A stretch of 10,948 bases of DNA. It comes from an uncultured Collinsella sp. Its GTDB lineage: Bacteria; Actinomycetota; Coriobacteriia; Coriobacteriales; Coriobacteriaceae. A program made the position numbers and the translations under genes. The DNA lies in the NCBI GenBank assembly GCA_900551635.1, contig URWQ01000029.1, positions 1 through 10,948 of the forward strand. Reading direction: 5' to 3'. The notes under the pieces are model-generated. The model was not told where the DNA came from and did not search any database. It was given only the letters and a program-made list of their open reading frames with translations. Positions within the stretch are counted from its first letter, which is position 1; every line of letters starts with the position of its first letter. Below, piece after piece: positions 1 through 5,388 of this stretch.

Positions 1-3
1 GAC

Positions 4-35
4 ACAGCGGGTGAGGCTTCTCCCCGCTGTTTTTT
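4..35 (+). terminator. Intrinsic terminator or leader attenuator just upstream of the IF3 start
   Basis: A perfect 8-bp stem (ACAGCGGG at 4-11 with CCCGCTGT at 23-30) encloses an 11-nt loop and is followed by six T residues (30-35). This is a textbook Rho-independent structure on the + strand. It lies only 28 nt before the Shine-Dalgarno sequence of the next reading frame. It may end an upstream gene outside the window, or act as a transcription attenuator in the infC leader, as known for infC-rpmI-rplT in Firmicutes. The window begins too close to show any competing anti-terminator. Confidence 0.8.
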
Positions 36-72
36 CATGGAAAGCGGCGGTCAGACAATTTTGAGGAGGTGC

Positions 73-570
73 ATGGACATCGCAACCGATCTGATGATCA
101 ATGAGGAGATTCGCGACCGTGAGGTTCGACTGATCGACGAAAACGGCGAGCAGCTGGGCATCATGTCCTCCGCTGCGGCGCTGAACATCGCGGTCGAGAA
201 GGACCTCGACCTCGTGAAGATCGCACCGGGCTCCAACCCGCCGGTCTGCAAGATAATGGATTACGGCAAGTACCGTTTCGAGCAGTCCAAGCGCGAGAAG
301 GAAGCGCGGAAGAATCAGCGCGTCATTGAGATCAAGGAGATCCGCATGTCGCCCGGCATCGGCGAGAACGACTGGTCGATCCGTAAGGCCTTCTGCGACT
401 GCTTTGAGTGGCTGGGCGTACGCATCGACAACAACAAGAACCGCGAGGCCGTGGGCAACGGCCCGCAGGTCATCAGTGCCGCCGGTTCCGCCGTCACGGT
501 CATGGTCATCCCCACCGACGAGGAATACATGATCGCCCACGACGTCGAGCGCCTGACCAAGAACAACTAA
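73..570 (+). CDS. infC: Chimeric ORF: IF3 N-domain joined in frame to acetate kinase C-terminus
   Basis: From ATG 73 the product is 165 residues. Residues ~8-93 match the IF3 N-domain and linker: INEEIRDREVRLID (9-22), GEQLGIMS (25-32), DLVKIAP (46-52), PPVCKIMDYGKYRFEQ (56-71), then a basic helix ending IKEIRMSP (87-94). From residue 95 it reads like the end of acetate kinase: GIGEND (95-100, the AckA adenine-site loop), FEWLGVRIDNNKN (111-123), VMVIPTDEEYMIA (143-155). The IF3 C-domain, which binds 30S and prevents subunit association, is missing; AckA's N-terminal catalytic half is missing too, so neither function is expected. Full IF3 is about 175-200 residues and AckA about 400. AGGAGGT (64-70) is only 2 nt from ATG 73; ATC 79 or ATG 94 are other possible starts. 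No rpmI-rplT follows. It is either a genuine fusion or an assembly chimera. Confidence 0.8.
   Translation: MDIATDLMINEEIRDREVRLIDENGEQLGIMSSAAALNIAVEKDLDLVKIAPGSNPPVCKIMDYGKYRFEQSKREKEARKNQRVIEIKEIRMSPGIGENDWSIRKAFCDCFEWLGVRIDNNKNREAVGNGPQVISAAGSAVTVMVIPTDEEYMIAHDVERLTKNN
355..372 (+). other. IF3/AckA junction at shared GIGEND-coding bases
   Basis: The 18 bases from 355 to 372 encode GIGEND. Before them the frame follows IF3 (EIRMSP, where IF3 proteins usually continue with a P-x-I-x-E-x-D-type stretch); after them it follows AckA (GIGEN plus an IRK helix). The stretch is plausible in either parent gene, so the crossover cannot be placed more exactly and short homology probably mediated the joining. 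That both parents carried these bases is an inference; the parent genes are not in the window. Confidence 0.65.
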
Positions 571-592
571 CGCGCGCATTTGCAAGTAAACG

Positions 593-628
593 AAAGGCCT
601 CCAGAGCAACAGCTCCGGAGGCCTTTTT
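593..628 (+). terminator. Strong intrinsic terminator after the chimeric ORF
   Basis: A perfect 10-bp stem (593-602 with 617-626) continues, after one mismatch, into a 4-bp inner stem GAGC/GCTC with an AACA tetraloop. It is followed by a five-T run (624-628). It lies 22 nt after the stop codon and should end + strand transcription. It fits the end of an ackA transcript better than infC, which normally reads on into rpmI and rplT. Confidence 0.9.
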
Positions 629-643
629 GCTAGCAGGTGGACG

Positions 644-829
644 GCGGAAACCCCATCCCATTTCGAGCGCAAATACTGGGACACGCTTTCCGGTTGAGGC
701 ACGTTGCGGAAAGTGCGACCCACAATAAAGCAAAATTCCGTCCCAAAGTTTCCCAAACAGGCCCCAAGCGGAAGCCACATCCCACAATCCGCCTCCAAAC
801 TGGGATGTAGTTTCCGGCACAACAACCGC
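644..829. repeat. Degenerate tandem array, three 62-nt units
   Basis: Three units start at 644, 706 and 768, each opening with GCGGAA and carrying TTTCC 43 nt later (687, 749, 811). Both boxes recur at exactly 62-nt spacing, as does a CCCA box about 14 nt into each unit. Hand alignment gives roughly 50% identity of the middle unit to each neighbour, and 32 of 50 bases between the first and third. Units 1 and 3 are also imperfect palindromes (TCCCA/TGGGA inside GGAA/TTTCC). A more diverged fourth unit may start near 828. No reading frame is convincing. It lies between two convergent transcription units, so it may be an extragenic repeat family or a decayed element. Confidence 0.5.
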
Positions 830-1023
830 CGAAGCCCACCGGCCTTTCAATCTCCAAAGTGATCATCATCAGCAACGCCTGTGCTTTCAGCAACGGCACC
901 CATCCATTCAGATTTTCAGCCCCAGCTCGTAGCCAAGCCGCCGTCCACCCCGGATTCCCTGATTGCTACGTGGCGGCAGGGACCCCACAGGGTAAAGCTC
1001 TGAAAATATTCCGCAGGACGCAT
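830..1023. other. Intergenic stretch without recognisable gene
   Basis: About 190 bases between the repeat array and the opp terminator. No reading frame here has a ribosome site plus a recognisable product. Small inverted repeats are visible (CCCTG at 957-961 with CAGGG at 977-981), and CCGCCGTCCACC at 938-949 is the exact inverse of 636-647 on the far side of the array. I see no tRNA, riboswitch or convincing promoter. Confidence 0.5.
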
Positions 1024-1060
1024 GAAACCCCCGCCGCACGAAGTGCGCAGCGGGGGTTTC
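1024..1060 (-). terminator. Hairpin terminator of the opp operon, symmetrical
   Basis: A perfect 11-bp outer stem (1024-1034 with 1050-1060) and a 5-bp inner stem (CGCAC 1035-1039 with GTGCG 1043-1047) close a three-base loop, with a two-base bulge. It lies about 60 nt beyond the oppF stop. The T-tracts are short (TTT on each strand, inside the stem base), so it is less classical than the other terminators here. It is nearly symmetrical and could stop transcription from either side of this convergent region. Confidence 0.7.
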
Positions 1061-1121
1061 TTGCATGTCCGAGGACGTTCTGAAAAGTAACAACAGGGCG
1101 GGCCCGGACGAGAACAAACAA

Positions 1122-2150
1122 CTACAGGTCGATGTGCGATTCCTTGATCGGGAACGGCTCCGCGAAGTGACAGGCGCAGCAGTGGCCCGGGGCAACTTCC
1201 TTAAACTCAGGAAGCTTCTCGGAACAGATGCCCTGCGCGATCGGGCAGCGCGTGTGGAAACGGCAACCGGTCGGCGGATCCAGCGGTGACGGCGGATCAC
1301 CGGCAAGGATGATGCGCTTACGGGTCTTCTGGATATCCGGATCGGGAACCGGCACGGCAGACAGCAGCGACTGCGTGTACGGATGGTGAGGCTCGCTATA
1401 GAGCGTCTTCCAGTCCGAAACCTCGACCATCTTACCCAGATACATAACGGCAACGCGATCGGAGATGTGCTGTACGACGGACAGGTCGTGTGCGATAAAC
1501 AGATACGCGGTACCGAACTTGTCCTGCAGTTCCTTGAGCAGGTTCAGAACCTGGGCCTGAATGGACACATCCAGAGCGGATACCGGCTCGTCACAGATAA
1601 TCAGCTTGGGCTTCAGCGCAAAAGCGCGGGCAATACCGACACGCTGACGCTGGCCGCCCGAGAACTCATGCGGATAGCGGTTGATGTGCTCGGGGTTCAG
1701 TCCAACGACGTCGAGAAGCTCACGGACGCGCTCAATGCGCTCCTCCTTGGTGCCCACGCCGTGAATGGTCATGGGCTCGGAGACAATCTCACCGATGGTC
1801 ATACGAGGGTTGAGCGAAGCATAAGGATCCTGGAAGATAAACTGCATCTCACGACGCATGTCCTTGATCTCATGCTTGCTCATCTCGGCAACATCTTTGC
1901 CCTGGAAGAACACCTTGCCGGCGGTCGGCTTGGTCAGACGCATGATAGTGCGGCCCGTGGTGGATTTACCGCAACCAGACTCGCCAACCAGACCAAAGGT
2001 CTCGCCAGGATAAATCTCAAAAGAGATGTCGTTTACAGCAGAGACGACGCGCTTGGAAAAACGCTTGGCGAACATGCCGGACTCTGCGGGAAACTCCTTG
2101 GAGAGGTGCTCGACCTTCAGCAGTGGAGTGCGCTCGTTATTGTCTGCCAT
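1122..2150 (-). CDS. oppF: Oligopeptide/dipeptide ABC transporter ATPase OppF
   Basis: A 342-residue cytoplasmic ATPase that, paired with OppD, powers peptide import through OppBC. Visible motifs are Walker A GESGCGKST (56-64), Q-loop FIFQDP (104-109), signature SGGQRQR (164-170), Walker B LIICDEP (183-189) and H-loop His221. The C-terminal oligopeptide-transporter extension (about 255-330) begins HHPYTQSLL and holds cysteines 296, 302, 309 and 327, plus C324 and C325. The FxYAxLNPR-type segment (YASLNPRMTIGE) and QRQR signature place it with OppF/DppF rather than OppD. ATG 2150 directly abuts the oppD TAA, with a GGGAGGCGAGG ribosome site inside the end of oppD, so translation is probably coupled. 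It is the last gene of the operon. Opp versus Dpp substrate preference cannot be read from the ATPase. Confidence 0.92.
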   Translation of the reverse strand: MADNNERTPLLKVEHLSKEFPAESGMFAKRFSKRVVSAVNDISFEIYPGETFGLVGESGCGKSTTGRTIMRLTKPTAGKVFFQGKDVAEMSKHEIKDMRREMQFIFQDPYASLNPRMTIGEIVSEPMTIHGVGTKEERIERVRELLDVVGLNPEHINRYPHEFSGGQRQRVGIARAFALKPKLIICDEPVSALDVSIQAQVLNLLKELQDKFGTAYLFIAHDLSVVQHISDRVAVMYLGKMVEVSDWKTLYSEPHHPYTQSLLSAVPVPDPDIQKTRKRIILAGDPPSPLDPPTGCRFHTRCPIAQGICSEKLPEFKEVAPGHCCACHFAEPFPIKESHIDL

Positions 2151-3242
2151 TTACGCCTCGCCTCCCTTCTTGGAATCCTTGCGCGTACGGGACGTCTCAG
2201 GAGCGTTCTTGAGGAACTCGGGGTCACTGGAATAGTGGCACGCAGAATAGTGACCGGACTCGGTGACAACGCGCTCAGGGCGCTGCTTGCGGCACTTGTC
2301 CGTCGCGTAGGGGCAACGAGGAGAGAAGACGCAGCCCTCAGGCAGGTTCATGAGCGAAGGCGGGTTGCCGTGAATCGGCGTCAGCGGCTTCTTCTCTTCG
2401 ATTGCCTGCTCCGGGATGGAGCGGATAAGACCCCAGGTGTAGGGGTGGCGGCTCTCGTAGAAGATTTCCTCGGCAGTACCGAACTCGACGGGGCGGCCGG
2501 CGTACATAACCATGATCTTATCGGCCATATCGGCGACAACACCCAGGTCATGGGTAATCATGATGATGGCGTTGCCGTTCTTCTCCTGCATCTCCTGCAT
2601 GAGCTCGATAATCTGAGCCTGGATGGTAACGTCCAGGGCAGTCGTGGGCTCGTCGGCAATCAGAATATCGGGATCGCAGGCAAGGGCCATGGCAATCATG
2701 ACTCGCTGACGCATACCGCCAGAGGACTGGTGCGGATACTCATTGACGCGCTTCTCGGGCTCGGGGATACCCACGAGGTCCAAAAGCTCGGTGGCACGCT
2801 TGAGCGCCTCCTGCTTGGAGTAGCCACGGTGCAGACGAAGACCCTCGCCCACCTGCCTGCCGATCTTATAGACCGGGTTCAAGGAGGTCATAGGATCCTG
2901 GAAGATCATCGCGATATCGTTGCCGCGAATGTGCTGCATCTCTTCCTCGGTCATTTCGAGGATGGAGCGGCCGCGATAGCGAACGTCACCGCCCTCGATC
3001 TTTCCCGGAGGCATCGAGATGAGGCCCATGATGGTCATGGCGGTCACGGACTTACCGGAGCCGGACTCACCGACGACGCCCAGGGTTTCGCCGCGATCGA
3101 GCGTGTAGGAGACACCGTCGACAGCGCGAACAACGCCATCCTCGGTGTGGAAATACATCTTAAGGTCATCGACCTCGAGCAGATGCTGGCCCTCAGGAAC
3201 CGGCTGGTCCTTCAGGTCCACATAGTTCTTGTTCTTCTTCAT
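2151..3242 (-). CDS. oppD: Oligopeptide/dipeptide ABC transporter ATPase OppD
   Basis: A 363-residue ATPase, partner of OppF. Motifs are Walker A GESGSGKS (58-65), Q-loop [12 protein letters not shown] (112-123), signature SSGGMRQR (173-180), Walker [15 protein letters not shown] (193-206) and H-loop [12 protein letters not shown] (230-241). The GMRQR signature and PMTSLNP are typical of OppD/DppD. The first signature residue is Ser instead of the usual Leu or Phe. The C-terminal extension contains RHPYTWGL (265-272) and cysteines 304, 310, 317 and 335, spaced as in OppF. A charged tail (351-363) follows. Start ATG 3242 lies 2 nt after the oppC stop with an AAGGA-type site overlapping that gene, implying coupled translation. 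Confidence 0.92.
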   Translation of the reverse strand: MKKNKNYVDLKDQPVPEGQHLLEVDDLKMYFHTEDGVVRAVDGVSYTLDRGETLGVVGESGSGKSVTAMTIMGLISMPPGKIEGGDVRYRGRSILEMTEEEMQHIRGNDIAMIFQDPMTSLNPVYKIGRQVGEGLRLHRGYSKQEALKRATELLDLVGIPEPEKRVNEYPHQSSGGMRQRVMIAMALACDPDILIADEPTTALDVTIQAQIIELMQEMQEKNGNAIIMITHDLGVVADMADKIMVMYAGRPVEFGTAEEIFYESRHPYTWGLIRSIPEQAIEEKKPLTPIHGNPPSLMNLPEGCVFSPRCPYATDKCRKQRPERVVTESGHYSACHYSSDPEFLKNAPETSRTRKDSKKGGEA

Positions 3243-3244
3243 CC

Positions 3245-4180
3245 TTATGCGTCCTTCATCTTGACGTCGAGGGCGTCGCGCAGACCGTCACCCAGCAGGG
3301 TGAAGGCGAGCACCGTCGAGAGAATTGCCAGACCGGGCATGATCATCATCCAGGGAGCGGTCAGAAGATACTGCTGACCGTCCTGAATCATGGAGCCCCA
3401 CGAAGGCGTAGGCGGAATAACGCCCATGCCGAGGAAGGACAGAGCGGACTCGGTCAGAATGGCGCCACCAATGTTCATGGTCGCGTAGACCACGATGGAG
3501 GCGACGGAGTTCGGGAAGATGTGACGCACGACGATACGAGCATCAGATGCACCCATCGCGCGCGCTGCATCAACATAGTCGTTTTCCTTGACCGTCAAGA
3601 TTGCAGAGCGGAAGACGCGCGCAATCGAAGGCCAGCCAAGAATGCCGATGGCGATAAAGACGTTCTGAAGACCACGGCCGATAACGGCGATCATGGCGAC
3701 AACGAACAGCACGTACGGGAACGCCAGGAAGATGTCCGCACAGCGCATGATGATCGTATCCCAAATGCCGCCGTAGAAACCGGCCAGGGCGCCCATGACC
3801 AGGCCGATCAATGTGGAGATCGCGGTGGCCATAATTCCGACGGACAGCGAAACGCGCGCACCATAGATAACGCGGACGAGAATGTCACGACCAAGGGCGT
3901 CGGTGCCAAACGGGTGCTCTGCACACGGAGCCAGCAGCGACGTCTCGGCCATGGTAGTCGAATCGGAAGCCGTCGGCGAACCGAGCCAGGGCTTAGCCCA
4001 CAGATCTGCGGTCAGGGCAACCACAACGACGATGATGATCCAGCAGACACCGATAACGGCGAGCTTGTTCTTACGAAGACGCTTAAAAGCGTCGCCCCAC
4101 AGCGTGCGGGACTTGGCGGGAGCAGATGCGGCCTTAGTGGCGGTAGCCTGCTCCTGAGACTGAGAATCAGTTTCCTGCAT
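3245..4180 (-). CDS. oppC: Oligopeptide ABC transporter permease OppC
   Basis: A 311-residue inner-membrane permease of the BPD transporter type, forming the channel with OppB. A Ser/Ala/Gln-rich cytoplasmic N-terminus (1-30) precedes the OppC_N helix (about 41-60). The extracytoplasmic segment then ends in HPFGTDALGRDILVRVIYG (89-107), the signature entry of OppC/DppC/NikC proteins. About five further hydrophobic segments follow. The EAA loop that docks on the ATPases is DYVDAARAMGASDARIVVRH (201-220). The tail GDGLRDALDVKMKD is typical of the family. ATG 4180 has a strong GGGAGGT ribosome site that overlaps the oppB stop codon region. Confidence 0.93.
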   Translation of the reverse strand: MQETDSQSQEQATATKAASAPAKSRTLWGDAFKRLRKNKLAVIGVCWIIIVVVVALTADLWAKPWLGSPTASDSTTMAETSLLAPCAEHPFGTDALGRDILVRVIYGARVSLSVGIMATAISTLIGLVMGALAGFYGGIWDTIIMRCADIFLAFPYVLFVVAMIAVIGRGLQNVFIAIGILGWPSIARVFRSAILTVKENDYVDAARAMGASDARIVVRHIFPNSVASIVVYATMNIGGAILTESALSFLGMGVIPPTPSWGSMIQDGQQYLLTAPWMMIMPGLAILSTVLAFTLLGDGLRDALDVKMKDA

Positions 4181-4194
4181 GAGACGTACCTCCC

Positions 4195-5232
4195 TTAGGC
4201 CTTATCCGACGGACCGCCAAGGCGGATGCGCGGGTCGAGGAATGCATAGCTAATGTCGACGAGCAGGTTAATCACCATGACGACGACAACGATGAGCGTA
4301 ACGCCGCCCATAACGATGGGCCAGTCACGCATGCTAATGGCGCGATAGACCTCATAGCCGATACCGGGCCAGTTAAAGACCGTCTCGGTCAGGATGGCGC
4401 CCGAAAGCATGCCGCCAAAGTCGACACCAATATAGGTAACGACGGGGATGAGTGCATTCTTAAGCGCATGCTTGACGATGATCGCGCGATTGGAGAGACC
4501 CTTGGCCTTTGCCGTGCGGATGTAATCCTGGTTCATGACGTCAAGCAGCTGCGAGCGCATAATGCGGGCGGCATAAGCGGTCGAAACCGAAGCCAGCGTA
4601 ATGGTCGGAAGCACATAGTGCATCCAATCCTGATACTGAGAGCTGGAACCGCCGGCACCCGAGATCGGCATGGAGAATGCACCGCCCGTGGCGTCCTTGA
4701 GGATGACGCCAAAGAACAGCTGCAGCAACATACCGAGCCAGAAGGCCGGGACCGCAACGAGGATCGACGTGGTGAGCGTTACCAAAATATCCCAGAAGGA
4801 ATAACGCTTTACCGCCGAAATGATACCCGCACCGATACCCATGATTGCCTCGAGCACGATGGCGCACGCGGCAAGTTTGACCGTATACGGATACTTCTGG
4901 GCAAAGATTTCCGTAACCGGCAGCTTGCGCTGGTACGAATTGCCCAGATCGCCATGAAGCAGGCCGTTCATGTAATACAAGTAACGGTCCACGAGCGACG
5001 TTTGAACGGGGTCGCCGTTCTCGTCAAGGATCGCGTTGCCGTCCTCGTCCGTCTGGACCAGGTGATAGCGAACGCGAAGCTGAAGCTCCACCTCGGGGGA
5101 CAGAGCCTTGTCTCCACCGATCAGCTTGATCGGATCTCCCGGCACGATATTCTGGAGGGCGAACAGAATCAGCGTAACGCCCAAAAACACCGGGATGAAC
5201 TGAAGCACACGTTTAACGATGTACTTACCCAT
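4195..5232 (-). CDS. oppB: Oligopeptide ABC transporter permease OppB
   Basis: A 345-residue inner-membrane permease. The start MGKYIVKRVLQFIPVFLGVT is the classical OppB/DppB N-terminus. Other family marks are VPGDP (30-34), LLHGDLGNSY (91-100), the EAA loop DYIRTAKAKGLSNRAIIVKH (236-255), VFNWPGIGYEVYRAI (285-299) and a DPRIR end (333-337). Hydrophobic segments lie near 9-30, 118-140, 148-177, 207-225, 262-285 and 308-330. Residues 61-78 form an acidic insertion (TDEDGNAILDENGD and following) in the first extracytoplasmic loop that many homologues lack. ATG 5232 is preceded by GGGGAG, which can fold into a small CCCT/AGGG hairpin (5237-5251), possibly moderating initiation. It lies 156 nt downstream of oppA. 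Confidence 0.93.
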   Translation of the reverse strand: MGKYIVKRVLQFIPVFLGVTLILFALQNIVPGDPIKLIGGDKALSPEVELQLRVRYHLVQTDEDGNAILDENGDPVQTSLVDRYLYYMNGLLHGDLGNSYQRKLPVTEIFAQKYPYTVKLAACAIVLEAIMGIGAGIISAVKRYSFWDILVTLTTSILVAVPAFWLGMLLQLFFGVILKDATGGAFSMPISGAGGSSSQYQDWMHYVLPTITLASVSTAYAARIMRSQLLDVMNQDYIRTAKAKGLSNRAIIVKHALKNALIPVVTYIGVDFGGMLSGAILTETVFNWPGIGYEVYRAISMRDWPIVMGGVTLIVVVVMVINLLVDISYAFLDPRIRLGGPSDKA

Positions 5233-5262
5233 ACCACTCCCCTATCTAGGGATTAACCTAAA

Positions 5263-5292
5263 TGGGATGCCGATCGCCAGACCGGCATCCCA
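5263..5292 (-). terminator. Hairpin in the oppA-oppB spacer (partial terminator or mRNA stabiliser)
   Basis: A perfect 10-bp inverted repeat (TGGGATGCCG at 5263-5272 with CGGCATCCCA at 5283-5292) closes a 10-nt loop. On the - strand only TTT follows, so termination should be incomplete. Flanking TAACCT/AGGTTA sequences could extend the fold. Such spacers after a binding-protein gene are known to protect the 3' end of its mRNA or reduce read-through, giving more OppA than permease; applying that here is an inference. Confidence 0.6.
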
Positions 5293-5388
5293 AAATTACC
5301 ATCAGCCAGTTTACCCCAGGTTAGGGAGAACTGTATGTTTCCCATGAGGTCTACGTAAATACTTGACCCTCACGGAAGCTGCAAACTC

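Noticed and set aside
37..72. Start of the IF3-like frame at ATG 37
   Set aside because: It begins right at the end of a terminator T-run, has no ribosome site, and would translate through the AGGAGG that serves the later start.
644..829. CRISPR array
   Set aside because: Only three units, internally diverged, with no conserved ~30-nt repeat alternating with unique spacers and no cas genes nearby.
506..899. Short - strand frames across the repeat array
   Set aside because: They cross the terminator at 593-628 and the degenerate repeats; translations are Trp/Cys-rich and look non-coding.
859..1083. 74-codon + strand frame in the long intergenic gap
   Set aside because: Runs straight through the terminator hairpin at 1024-1060 and has no ribosome site or known motif.
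1383..3377. 664-codon + strand open frame opposite oppF and oppD
   Set aside because: Exactly antisense to two confidently identified ATPases; its low-complexity Leu/Gly/Asp/His-rich translation is what G/C-ending codons produce in the mirrored frame. No family resemblance.
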